Source of the DNA: Paraclostridium sordellii
GTDB lineage: Bacteria > Bacillota > Clostridia > Peptostreptococcales > Peptostreptococcaceae
Length of the DNA: 64,000 nt
Assembly (NCBI RefSeq): GCF_000953675.1
Contig: NZ_LN679998.1
Span: forward strand, 829,911-893,910
Reading direction: 5' to 3'
Translations under genes and position numbers: made by a program
Notes under the pieces: generated by a model
The model's input: only the letters and a program-made list of their open reading frames with translations
Database searches by the model: none
What the model was told of the DNA's origin: nothing
Shown here: one piece after another, positions 35,959 to 44,150 of the stretch
Numbering within the stretch: the stretch's first letter is position 1
Layout of the letters: the number at the start of each line of letters is the position of its first letter

Positions 35959-36429
35959 ATGGAATTTACTCATTTTAATGAATATGGTAAAGCAAAAATG
36001 GTAGATGTAAGTGAAAAAAATGAGACAAAAAGAGTAGCTATAGCAAAGGGAAGTATAAAAATGAATCCTAAAACTATAGAGATGATAAAGAACAACCAAA
36101 TGAAAAAGGGGGATGTTTTATCAGTAGCTCAAATTGGTGGTATAACTGGAGCTAAAAAAACTTGGGATATAATACCTATGTGTCATAATATTTTTTTAAC
36201 TGGTTCAGATATAAAATTTAATATTTTAGAAGATGAAATTGAAGTTGAGGCAAAAGTATCAACAGTTGGAAAAACTGGAGTTGAAATGGAAGCTTTAACA
36301 GCTGCATCAGTAGCTATGCTTACTATATATGATATGTGTAAAGCTGTTGATAAGGAAATGGTAATAGGAAATATAAGAGTTATGAAAAAAATAGGTGGAA
36401 AAAGTGGGGAGTATATTAGAAATGAATAA
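35959..36429 (+). CDS. moaC: Cyclic pyranopterin monophosphate synthase
   Basis: A 156-residue MoaC, which with MoaA converts GTP to cyclic pyranopterin in molybdenum cofactor synthesis. Conserved parts are MVDVSEKNETKRVA (about residue 14), AGAKKTWDIIPMCHNI-like segment (IPMCHNI about 73), KTGVEMEALTA (about 105) and the catalytic YDMCKAVDK (about 124), then MKKIGGKSG. GGAGGG precedes the ATG. The MOSC-domain gene overlaps its end by 8 bases. Other Moco genes are not in the window. Confidence 0.95.
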   Translation: MEFTHFNEYGKAKMVDVSEKNETKRVAIAKGSIKMNPKTIEMIKNNQMKKGDVLSVAQIGGITGAKKTWDIIPMCHNIFLTGSDIKFNILEDEIEVEAKVSTVGKTGVEMEALTAASVAMLTIYDMCKAVDKEMVIGNIRVMKKIGGKSGEYIRNE

Positions 36430-36868
36430 AAAAGGAATTGTACTAGCTATAAATATAAGTGATAAAAAAGGAGTAATAAAAAATCCAGTAGAAGTAGGTA
36501 TATTTAAAGAAGATCATGGGTTAGTAGGGGATGCGCATGCTGGTAACTGGCATAGGCAAGTTAGCTTATTGTCGGATGAGAGTATAGATAAGCTAAGAAA
36601 TAAGGGAATAGAAGATTTATCAGTTGGAAAATTTGCAGAAAATATAACTACTAAAGGTATAGTTTTATATGAACTTCCTGTTGGAACCAAATTAAAAATA
36701 GGAGATACTATACAAGAAGTAACTCAAATAGGGAAAACTTGTCATAAAGGGTGTGCTATAAAAACTCAAGTTGGCGATTGTGTAATGCCAAGAGAAGGTA
36801 TATTTACCAAAGTTATTAAAGGTGGAAAAGTAATACCTGGTGATACAATAGAAGTAATAGAAAACTAA
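36422..36868 (+). CDS. MOSC domain protein
   Basis: A 148-residue single MOSC domain: IFKEDHGLVGDAHAG (about residue 34), WHRQVSLLS (about 50), FAENITTKGI and the late cysteine-bearing GKTCHKGCAI (about 104). MOSC proteins bind molybdenum cofactor or carry sulfur for its maturation. The gene overlaps moaC, a pairing seen in clostridia, supporting a Moco role. ATG 36422 is used, with GGGGAG 10 bases upstream inside moaC; further upstream codons in frame lack a site. Confidence 0.87.
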   Translation: MNKKGIVLAINISDKKGVIKNPVEVGIFKEDHGLVGDAHAGNWHRQVSLLSDESIDKLRNKGIEDLSVGKFAENITTKGIVLYELPVGTKLKIGDTIQEVTQIGKTCHKGCAIKTQVGDCVMPREGIFTKVIKGGKVIPGDTIEVIEN

Positions 36869-36876
36869 CTTAAATT

Positions 36877-36908
36877 AAGGAGCTGTCTATTTTAAGACAG
36901 CTCTTTTT
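36877..36908 (+). terminator. Intrinsic terminator
   Basis: Arms 36877-36888 and 36895-36906 (GAGCTGTCT core, one G-U) with T-run; located between convergent MOSC and brnQ genes. Confidence 0.85.
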
Positions 36909-36924
36909 ATTTTAATCTAATATA

Positions 36925-38208
36925 TTAGTTTTTATATAAAATATTATCTTCTTTTTTCTTAAAAATCACAGTAAATAAAAATCCACCTATTATAGCTGGA
37001 ACAATCCAATTAAGTCCAAGGTTTGAAAATGGAAGCTTTTGAACTATTTCTATATTAAACCCTAAATTATTTAAAACTGTAAGAAGGCTCACTAAAAGCG
37101 TTGCATACGAAGCTCCTTTAAAAGTCACATCATGAGGAAAGATATTTTTAAATATATTCATAACTACTAAAACTATAGATACAGGATAGATTAAACTTAA
37201 TATAGGTACAGCAACTTGTATTATCTTATCAACACCAAAATTGGATATAATAGCACTAAAAATACATATAAATACAACTATATATTCGTATTTAAGCTTT
37301 TTATTAGTAACATCTTCAAAGTATTTTCCTGTAACTGAAGTCAAGCCAATTGCAGTAGTTAGGCAAGCAAAACCAACTACTATAGCTAGCATTATAGTTC
37401 CTACATTACCTAAAATCAGATGAGTTATATTTATAAGTAAAACTGTTTGAGATATAGAACTATCATAAATATTAGAAGATGATGCACCTAAAAATGTCAA
37501 ACCACCATAAACTACAGTAAGACCTATACATGCAAGTAAAGCTGATTTTATTGTAAGAGACATAATTTCTGATTTTTCTTTGTAACCTTTACTTATAAAG
37601 GAAGTCATAACTAAAGCGACTATACCTCCTATACCTAAGGCATCCATTGTCTGATATCCTTGAGTAAGTCCTGTTATAAATAAATCGTTAGAATTTACTT
37701 CTTTTAAATCTCCAATAGGAGATATTATTCCTTTTATTATTAAAACTGCTAATGATATCAATAGTATTGGAGTCAAAAACTTACCTATAATATCCATAAC
37801 CTTATTAGGTTTTATAGTTAAAACTAAAGTTATAGAGAAAAATACTATAGAAAATAATACTGGATTCATATTTTTAAATATAGGTAAAATACTCATTTCA
37901 AAAGTTGTTGCAGCAGTTCTTGGTACAACTAGTATTGGACCAAGGCAAAGCATCATTAAAATCTCTAAGGTCAATCCAAACTTTTTACCAGCTCTTCCTA
38001 TAACATTTTGTAGTGAACCTGATTTAGCAACAGCAATAATTGATAATAAAATTATTCCAACATCTGCAAATATAAATCCTAAAAAACTTATTAGCCATTG
38101 ATTTCCAGATGTTAATCCTATGAAAGGTGGAAATATTAAATTTCCAGCTCCAAAGAACATAGAGAATAATGCGAATCCTATTATTAATATATCTTTATTT
38201 TTATTCAT
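36925..38208 (-). CDS. brnQ: Branched-chain amino acid transport system II carrier protein
   Basis: A 427-residue LIVCS-family transporter with about 12 membrane segments. The family N-terminus GFALFSMFFGAGNLIFPPFIG (centre FFGAGNLIFPP, about residue 18) is diagnostic; LGPILVVPRTAATTFE (about 96) and YQTMDALGIGG (about 186) also fit. It imports leucine, isoleucine and valine with Na+ or H+. The ribosome site AGAGAGG is 7 bases upstream. The roughly 300-base leader contains a short aromatic-rich ORF and two consecutive terminator hairpins, so expression is probably controlled by attenuation. Confidence 0.93.
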   Translation of the reverse strand: MNKNKDILIIGFALFSMFFGAGNLIFPPFIGLTSGNQWLISFLGFIFADVGIILLSIIAVAKSGSLQNVIGRAGKKFGLTLEILMMLCLGPILVVPRTAATTFEMSILPIFKNMNPVLFSIVFFSITLVLTIKPNKVMDIIGKFLTPILLISLAVLIIKGIISPIGDLKEVNSNDLFITGLTQGYQTMDALGIGGIVALVMTSFISKGYKEKSEIMSLTIKSALLACIGLTVVYGGLTFLGASSSNIYDSSISQTVLLINITHLILGNVGTIMLAIVVGFACLTTAIGLTSVTGKYFEDVTNKKLKYEYIVVFICIFSAIISNFGVDKIIQVAVPILSLIYPVSIVLVVMNIFKNIFPHDVTFKGASYATLLVSLLTVLNNLGFNIEIVQKLPFSNLGLNWIVPAIIGGFLFTVIFKKKEDNILYKN

Positions 38209-38247
38209 TATTTAACCTCTCTTTTAATTATTTTTAAATTTATATAT

Positions 38248-38285
38248 AAAAAGGCCACATAGTTATATACTATGTGGCCTTTTTT
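38248..38285 (-). terminator. brnQ leader terminator 2
   Basis: Arms 38248-38263 and 38269-38284 pair perfectly (AGGCCACATAGT/ACTATGTGGCCT) with a U-run on the minus transcript, about 40 bases before the brnQ start. Its arm sequence repeats that of terminator 1. Confidence 0.85.
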
Positions 38286-38295
38286 GCCTAGGATT

Positions 38296-38325
38296 AAAAA
38301 AACCACATAGTATTTATCTATGTGG
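38296..38325 (-). terminator. brnQ leader terminator 1
   Basis: On the minus transcript CCACATAG (38325-38318) pairs with CTATGTGG (38310-38303), followed by seven U residues. The left arm of this hairpin can equally pair with the right arm of terminator 2. Confidence 0.85.
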
Positions 38326-38346
38326 CCTAAGTACATGCTAAAATTA

Positions 38347-38474
38347 GCCATCATAGATACAAACAAAATTTAGTGTCTGTATCTATGACTTTCGATTTAT
38401 ATCATAAATACAAACTTAACTATAATAGCTAAAATAAAAGTTATGAAATTGTAAAGCTTTGGTTAAGTTTATAT
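38347..38474 (-). promoter_or_regulatory. Attenuator-like leader of brnQ
   Basis: Minus-strand leader with four segments in order: 1 (38474-38462), 2 (38420-38401), 3 (38389-38375), 4 (38364-38347). Segment 1 is complementary to the start of 2. The rest of 2 is complementary to 3 with G-U pairs, and 3 is complementary to 4. These are mutually exclusive pairings ahead of the tandem terminators. No T-box sequence is present. Confidence 0.55.
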
Positions 38475-38481
38475 TAATCAT
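38416..38481 (-). CDS. Putative leader peptide upstream of brnQ
   Basis: A 21-codon ORF on the minus strand with a good ribosome site (AGAGGAG, 10 bases before ATG). The peptide is MININ, LTKAL, QFHNF, YFSYY, S, i.e. six Phe/Tyr in the last ten residues. Its codons overlap leader segments 1 and 2, the arrangement of a transcription-attenuation peptide. The aromatic bias does not match the branched-chain substrates expected for BrnQ. Confidence 0.45.
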   Translation of the reverse strand: MININLTKALQFHNFYFSYYS

Positions 38482-38519
38482 TCTATTTTATCTCCTCTAA
38501 AAATTTTTTATTTTAAATC

Positions 38520-38548
38520 ATTATATGCATTAAATGAAAAAAATGCAA
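38520..38548 (-). promoter_or_regulatory. Candidate brnQ promoter
   Basis: On the minus strand TATAAT (38525-38520) lies 17 bases after TTGCAT (38548-38543). Transcription would start near 38512, giving a leader of about 300 bases. Confidence 0.5.
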
Positions 38549-39022
38549 TAAAAAATGAAAAAAATTTTATTAAAAAAGTTTTTCGTCAATTGATAAATAT
38601 TTGAAGGATTGAGAATATATCAAACAAAATTTTATATTAGACAAAAAATAAATACAAATTAATAATTAATAATTTATATAAATTAAAATTAATTCAATAA
38701 TTTATTAATAAAAATAGTAGGTGTCAAATTATAATATATGTAGAAAAACATAGTAAATTATCGAAAAATAAAATTAACATAGGATTATAGATAAATAACA
38801 TGAGTAAATGTAGAAATAACGATTAAATTGAATTAAAAAAACTGTTTTCATTTGGTATATTATTTAGAAAAATAAGAATAGTTGTAATATTTAATAAAAA
38901 TCAAATTATATTGAAAAGTAAAAATAATAATGCTATTCTTTGAAATGAAAGAGATGATAAATTTATAACAAAATTGAAAATTTATCATTTAAAGAAATCA
39001 TACATATTTAAGGGGGATTAAC
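38549..39022. other. AT-rich divergent intergenic region
   Basis: About 470 bases between brnQ (-) and an APC permease (+). Contains an 11-bp inverted repeat (ATGATAAATTT at 38954-38964, AAATTTATCAT at 38978-38988) close to the permease start, possibly an operator or mRNA hairpin. No ORF. Confidence 0.4.
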
Positions 39023-40564
39023 ATGTCACAACCAAGCAATAATGCTAAAAAACTTACATTAATGCCATTAATACTTATGATATTTACATCAGTATTTGGT
39101 TTTTCTAACATGCCAAGAGCGTTCTATTTAATGGGATACTCAGCAATACCATGGTATGTTTTAAGTGCAATACTATTTTTCATACCATATGCATTTATGA
39201 TGGCAGAGTATGGTTCAGCATTTAAAAAAGAAAGTGGAGGAATGTATTCATGGATGGAAAAATCTATAGGAGCTAAATATGCTTTTATAGGAACATTTAT
39301 GTGGTATGCTTCTTATATAATTTGGATGGTAAGTGTATCTTCAAGTTTATGGATACCATTATCAAATGCAATATTTGGATACGATGCTACAGCAACATGG
39401 AGTTTATTTGGATTAAGTTCAGTTCAGACTTTAGGAATATTGGGGATAATATGGATAGCTGTAGTTACATTTATATCAACTAAAGGTATTGATAAAATAA
39501 GTAAAATAACTTCAATAGGTGGAACAGCTGTTGCACTTTTAAATATAGTTTTATTAGGTGGAGGTGTACTTGTAGTTATTTTAAATGGAGAATTGGCTCA
39601 ACCTATAAGTAATATCGCTCAATCATTTACACAATCACCAAGTCCAAATTATCAAACTGGATTAGCTGTATTATCTTTCTTAACATTTGCAGTATTTGCA
39701 TTTGGTGGGTTGGAAGTTTTAGGTGGATTAGTTGATCAAACTGAAAATGCTGAAAAAACTTTCCCTAAAGGGCTTGCTATATCAGCAATAGTAATATCAT
39801 TAGGATATGCACTTGGTATATTTGCTTGTGGTATGTTTACTAACTGGAATCAAGTTTTAGGTGGGGAAAACGTTAATATGGCTAATGCGACATACATATT
39901 AATGAGTAACTTAGGATATAAAATAGGTTCGGGATTTGGTTTATCTGAAGGGATATCATTAGCTATAGGAGCATGGACTGCAAGATTTGTAGGTCTTTCA
40001 ATGTTCTTATCATTAACAGGAGCATTCTTTACTTTAACTTATTCTCCTTTAAAAACATTAATACAAGGTGCACCAAAAGAGTTATGGCCTGGTAAATTAG
40101 GAGAGTTAAAAAATGGGATGCCTGTAAACGCTATGAAAGTTCAAGCTATAGTAGTTATAGGAATGATACTTATAGTATCATTTGGTGGTAAAAATGCAGA
40201 TGAATTCTTTACTATATTAACTTTAATGACTAATGTTGCCATGACAATAACATATATGTTCTTATCAGCAGCATTTCCTGCATTTAAAAAGAAACAATTA
40301 AATGGAGAAATAGAAAAATCATATGTAGTTTATAAGACTAAAGGAGCAGCAATTATATCATCTATAATAGTAACCGCAATAGTAGGATTTGCAAATGTAT
40401 TTACTATAATAGAACCAGTGCTATCTTCTAAAGACGGATTAAAAGATACATTGACTATGATAGGTGGACCAGCGGCATTTGCATTAACAGGATTTATACT
40501 ATTTACTGTTTATGAAAATAAACACTTAAAGAAGGTAAAGAAAACTGAAAAAGTTGTAGGATAA
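39023..40564 (+). CDS. APC superfamily amino acid permease
   Basis: A 513-residue permease with about 12 membrane segments, of the same GadC/YjeM-like branch as the protein at 23093. Shared features are FTSVFGFSNMPRAFYLMGYSA at the N-terminus (centre FGFSNMPRAFY), EYGSAFKKESGGMYSWME (about residue 60) and FAFGGLEVLGGLVDQTENAE (about 225). It should exchange or import amino acids at the cell membrane; substrate unknown. AAGGGGG lies 7 bases before the ATG. Monocistronic, with a strong terminator. Confidence 0.87.
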   Translation: MSQPSNNAKKLTLMPLILMIFTSVFGFSNMPRAFYLMGYSAIPWYVLSAILFFIPYAFMMAEYGSAFKKESGGMYSWMEKSIGAKYAFIGTFMWYASYIIWMVSVSSSLWIPLSNAIFGYDATATWSLFGLSSVQTLGILGIIWIAVVTFISTKGIDKISKITSIGGTAVALLNIVLLGGGVLVVILNGELAQPISNIAQSFTQSPSPNYQTGLAVLSFLTFAVFAFGGLEVLGGLVDQTENAEKTFPKGLAISAIVISLGYALGIFACGMFTNWNQVLGGENVNMANATYILMSNLGYKIGSGFGLSEGISLAIGAWTARFVGLSMFLSLTGAFFTLTYSPLKTLIQGAPKELWPGKLGELKNGMPVNAMKVQAIVVIGMILIVSFGGKNADEFFTILTLMTNVAMTITYMFLSAAFPAFKKKQLNGEIEKSYVVYKTKGAAIISSIIVTAIVGFANVFTIIEPVLSSKDGLKDTLTMIGGPAAFALTGFILFTVYENKHLKKVKKTEKVVG

Positions 40565-40566
40565 AT

Positions 40567-40600
40567 AAAAAGCTATCTCGATTTCGAGATAGCTTTTTTT
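40567..40600 (+). terminator. Intrinsic terminator
   Basis: Arms 40567-40580 and 40585-40598 pair perfectly (AGCTATCTCG core) with ATTT loop and T-run. Confidence 0.92.
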
Positions 40601-40630
40601 ATTAAATATAAAATTATATTGCACATGAGT

Positions 40631-40663
40631 ACTATCTGTTATATATTATATATAACAGATAGT
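40631..40663. promoter_or_regulatory. 33-bp palindromic operator
   Basis: Perfect 15-bp arms (40631-40645, 40649-40663) around TTA, core CTGTTATATA/TATATAACAG. It abuts a TATAAT at 40663-40668 and is 20 bases before the ribosome site of the ABC exporter gene. It resembles GntR/YtrA-type operators, but no regulator gene is adjacent. Confidence 0.65.
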
Positions 40664-40686
40664 ATAATATTAGGGGGAGTATTAAT

Positions 40687-41397
40687 ATGTTAAAATTAGA
40701 AAATGTAACAAAATATTATAATAAAAAAATAGCTATAGAAAATATATCTATAGAAATAAACAAAGGTGAGATATTTGGGTTTATAGGACATAATGGAGCA
40801 GGTAAAACAACAACTTTAAAAGCCATTGTTGGAATTCATGATTTTGAAAGTGGAGATATAATTATAAATTCAAAATCAATAAAAACCAATGCTATCGAAT
40901 GTAAAAGACAAATTGCATATATACCTGATAACCCAGACTTATATGAATCTTTAACTGGAATACAGTATCTAAACTTTATTGCAGATATATTTAAAGTAGA
41001 CAAAATTAAAAGAGAAGAGCTTATAAAGGAATATGCTAAAAAGTTTGAAATAGAAAGTGCACTAGGTTCAATTATTGGAGCTTACTCTCATGGGATGAAA
41101 CAAAAGTTAGCTATTATATCTGGACTTATACATGACCCAAATATATTAATACTTGATGAACCTTTTGTAGGTCTTGATCCAAAAGCTTCTTATACACTTA
41201 AAGAAATAATGAAAAAGTTTTGTGAAAATGGAGGTTGTATATTATTTTCAACACATGTGCTTGAAGTAGCTGAAAAAATATGCGATAAAATAGCAATAAT
41301 AAAAGATGGGAAAATAATAACTTCTGGAACTACAAATGAAGTTAAAGGGGATAAATCTCTTGAAAATTTATTTATGGAGTTGATTGATAATGAGTAA
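40687..41397 (+). CDS. ABC transporter ATP-binding protein
   Basis: A 236-residue ABC ATPase with Walker A GHNGAGKTT (about residue 36), a variant signature AYSHGMKQK (about 133), Walker B ILILDEPFVGLD (about 153) and switch His in FSTHVLE (about 186). The sequence class is the ABC-2 exporter type (YtrB/EcsA-like). It pairs with the permease that overlaps its end by 8 bases. A palindromic operator precedes it, suggesting repression by a GntR-type regulator. AGGGGGAG ribosome site. Confidence 0.9.
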   Translation: MLKLENVTKYYNKKIAIENISIEINKGEIFGFIGHNGAGKTTTLKAIVGIHDFESGDIIINSKSIKTNAIECKRQIAYIPDNPDLYESLTGIQYLNFIADIFKVDKIKREELIKEYAKKFEIESALGSIIGAYSHGMKQKLAIISGLIHDPNILILDEPFVGLDPKASYTLKEIMKKFCENGGCILFSTHVLEVAEKICDKIAIIKDGKIITSGTTNEVKGDKSLENLFMELIDNE

Positions 41398-42985
41398 TTT
41401 AGGACTTTTATTAAAAATAAGTTTTTTAAACACTATTGGAATAAATAAATTAAGAGAAAGTAGTAAAGGTGAAAACATAAAAAAAATATCAATAGGAATA
41501 CTTATATTATTTTCAATTATTGTTTTAATGGGTTCAATGTTTTCTTTAATGCTAGATTTAGCAGATATGTTAAAAAAAGTAAATCAGATTGAACTACTAT
41601 TAGTAATTGGATTTATAGGAGCTATACTTTTTAATTTAATTAACTCTATATATAAAGCTCCTTCATATTTGTATCAAGCAAGAGATTATGAAATGTTATC
41701 TAGTTTACCAATTAAGGACTCAACAATCTTTGCAAGTAAGATAATTTTATTAGTTTTAAGTAACTATCTATATTCAGCCTTTATTATGATAATTCCATCA
41801 CTTGTATATTTTATTAAAGGCAATTACTCTTTTATTTATATAATAAATTTATTAATTATGTTTATAACAACACCTTTTATACCTATAATAATATCTTCAA
41901 TAATAACTTATTTAATAGGAAGGTTATCATACAATAGTAGATATAAAAATTCTATTTTAATAATAGGCAGTATATTGGCTACTTTGGTAATTATTTTGAT
42001 ATCTTACAATATGGATAACTTTTTAGAGGTTATAATAAAAAATAGTTCATCTATAATTGAAATTTCTAAAAAAATTTATATTCCAGCTTATTATTTTATA
42101 GATGGACTTAAAAATAATAACTTACTATCAGTTTTAATATTTTCTTTTTTATCTATAACGCCATTTATAGTATTTATTTTAATATTTTCAAAAGGATTTA
42201 GAAAAATAAATTCAAAAATGACTGAAGGTTATAAAGTAAATGATTATAAAGTAAAAGGACTTAAAAGTTCTAAACCTATAAAAGCGTTATTAAATAAAGA
42301 ACTAAAAAGATATTTTTCATCTTATATATATGTTTTAAATACTTCTTTTGGATTGGTTTTATTAGGTGTTTTAGCGGTGGGAATTATAATATTAGGAAAA
42401 GATAAAATAGCTACTATAATAAATTTATCATCTTATACTAGTATGTTTAATGTACAGATAACTATGATAATTATGTTTTGTATATTTATGAGTTGTACTA
42501 CTAGTAGTTCTATATCTTTAGAAGGTAAAAATTTATGGATACTAAAAAGTTTACCTATAGACGAATTAGATATATTTAAATCTAAATTAGGTATAAATAT
42601 TTTATTAGTTTTACCTATTGCATTAATAAGCTTTTTACTGATATCTATTAAACTTAAATTTAGTATATTTTATATAATAATAATGTCTATTTTAATAATA
42701 GTTAGTTCATTTTTTATAGCACTATATGGATTATTTATAAATTTACTTTATCCAAAACTTGATTATATAAATGAAGTTGAAGTTGTTAAAAGAGGATTAA
42801 GTTCAACTATATCAATATTTTCTAGCTTAGCCTATTTAGGAGTTTATGGAGCAATATATTATTTTTTTAAGCTTGATTTTAATGTGCTATTAATTTTGGC
42901 AACTACTATAACTTTAGCAATGGATTTAATTTTATGGAAAATAATAAAAACTAAGGGTGTAAATTTATTTAGAAACTTAGGATAA
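41390..42985 (+). CDS. ABC exporter permease
   Basis: A 531-residue integral membrane protein with about 12 hydrophobic segments. Sequence such as YLYQARDYEMLSSLPIKDS (about residue 92) and LEGKNLWILKSLPI (about 374), repeated in each half, is typical of large ABC-2-like exporter permeases with two similar halves. It partners the ATPase at 40687, whose gene it overlaps. Start ATG 41390, 10 bases after GGAG; the in-frame TTG at 41384 is too close. Substrate unknown; related systems respond to wall-active peptides. Confidence 0.8.
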   Translation: MSNLGLLLKISFLNTIGINKLRESSKGENIKKISIGILILFSIIVLMGSMFSLMLDLADMLKKVNQIELLLVIGFIGAILFNLINSIYKAPSYLYQARDYEMLSSLPIKDSTIFASKIILLVLSNYLYSAFIMIIPSLVYFIKGNYSFIYIINLLIMFITTPFIPIIISSIITYLIGRLSYNSRYKNSILIIGSILATLVIILISYNMDNFLEVIIKNSSSIIEISKKIYIPAYYFIDGLKNNNLLSVLIFSFLSITPFIVFILIFSKGFRKINSKMTEGYKVNDYKVKGLKSSKPIKALLNKELKRYFSSYIYVLNTSFGLVLLGVLAVGIIILGKDKIATIINLSSYTSMFNVQITMIIMFCIFMSCTTSSSISLEGKNLWILKSLPIDELDIFKSKLGINILLVLPIALISFLLISIKLKFSIFYIIIMSILIIVSSFFIALYGLFINLLYPKLDYINEVEVVKRGLSSTISIFSSLAYLGVYGAIYYFFKLDFNVLLILATTITLAMDLILWKIIKTKGVNLFRNLG

Positions 42986-43121
42986 AAAATATTTAAATTT
43001 AATGACTAAAGATGTGAATAAACTTAACAAAATATAAAATTTATTTAAAATTTTCTATACAATCTTTAAAAATACTATATAATAAATACAAAATAGAATT
43101 ATATTTTAAAGGTGGGTAGAA

Positions 43122-43943
43122 ATGGACGCAAAAAAATATGATAAAGATAATCCAAGCTTAGTAAACTCTATGGTATGTGCAATTGATATATTAGGGTTTT
43201 CACAAATGATAGTTGATTCTTGTCGAGATGGATATGGAGACAAATTACTTAAAGAAATTAATTACCTTATAACTAAAAATAAACAATGTATAACACCAAA
43301 TAAATACAGTAAAGGTAAGGTTAAAATTTTTACTGATAATATGGTAGTTGCATATCCTATAAAAGATGATGGAGAAAAAGAACTAGATGAAATTTTAGAA
43401 AATGTTTCAGAATATCAATTTAACTTATCATTAGAAGGACTTTTTGTTAGAGGGGGAGTAAGTGTAGGTGATTTTTATATAAATGAAGATATAGTATTTG
43501 GACCTGCACTTCTTGATGCACATAATACTGAAAGTAAAATAGCTTGCTATCCAAGAATCGTACTAGATGAAAAAACTGTTAAATTATTAAAAAAATATAT
43601 AAATTATTATGATGCAGCTCCTCAAAAAAATAAGATACTAATAGATAGTGATGGACAGTGGTTTTTAAATTATCTAAATACTATATTTAAATTTTATACA
43701 GAGTGCAATAATGACTATGAATTTGAAAGAGTGCAGCATGAACTTTTATTTAGACATAAAAAGAAGCTTGAAGAATTACTAAGTATACACAAGACCAACA
43801 TAGAAGTTTGGGATAAATATGTTTGGACAGCAAATTACCATAATTGTTTCTGTGATTTACATTTTCCAAATGAAAAATGGTTAAAAATAGCTAAGAAGGA
43901 TTTACTTTCATGGCCAAGGCAAATTTCAAATAGTGATATATAA
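43122..43943 (+). CDS. Pycsar PycC-like class III nucleotidyl cyclase homolog
   Basis: A 273-residue protein whose first 150 residues have the class III cyclase pattern of PycC-like proteins. AIDILGFSQMI carries a metal-binding Asp at residue 22, and KIFTDNMVVAYPI a second at 72. Then come LFVRGGVSVGDFYI (about 108) and VFGPALLDAHNTESKIACYP with PRIVLDE (about 125-150). The remaining 120 residues are soluble and Trp/His/Cys-rich. PycC enzymes make cCMP or cUMP to activate defence effectors, but no TIR, membrane or other effector gene adjoins this one. It could therefore be a signalling cyclase or a non-defence relative. Base specificity not predicted. GGTGGG ribosome site. Confidence 0.7.
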   Translation: MDAKKYDKDNPSLVNSMVCAIDILGFSQMIVDSCRDGYGDKLLKEINYLITKNKQCITPNKYSKGKVKIFTDNMVVAYPIKDDGEKELDEILENVSEYQFNLSLEGLFVRGGVSVGDFYINEDIVFGPALLDAHNTESKIACYPRIVLDEKTVKLLKKYINYYDAAPQKNKILIDSDGQWFLNYLNTIFKFYTECNNDYEFERVQHELLFRHKKKLEELLSIHKTNIEVWDKYVWTANYHNCFCDLHFPNEKWLKIAKKDLLSWPRQISNSDI

Positions 43944-43959
43944 ATTAAAAGTTTACTAG

Positions 43960-43984
43960 GGGGTATCGTGATTTACGATACCCT
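43960..43984 (+). repeat. Dispersed hairpin element, copy 3 (GGGTATCGT type)
   Basis: Arms 43960-43969 and 43975-43984 pair over 10 bp (one G-U) around GATTT, followed by an AT-rich tail, just after the cyclase-like gene. Same core as the hairpins at 3168 and 11043. Confidence 0.75.
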
Positions 43985-44085
43985 TTATTTATTGTATTAT
44001 TAAGCTTTGTGTATAGCTTTATATTGATATTTTTTTATTTTGAATGGATATGCAAAATATTACACAAAATAAAATTTGAAAAAAT

Positions 44086-44115
44086 TAAAACTTTTTAATA
44101 CATATAAAACGTCTA
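44086..44115 (+). promoter_or_regulatory. Candidate ECF (SigV-type) autoregulated promoter
   Basis: TAAAAC followed by TTTTT (44086-44096) and CGTCTA (44110-44115), spacer 18 bases, close to the known ECF pattern TGAAAC...CGTC. It lies 36 bases before the sigma factor gene. Confidence 0.5.
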
Positions 44116-44150
44116 TATATATGTAAGAGAGAGGAGGCCCAAAGATTTAA

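Noticed and set aside
38209-38520. T-box riboswitch upstream of brnQ
   Set aside because: The conserved T-box sequence (AGGGTGGNACCGCG-like) is absent on the minus strand; the leader has other pairing segments and a leader ORF instead.
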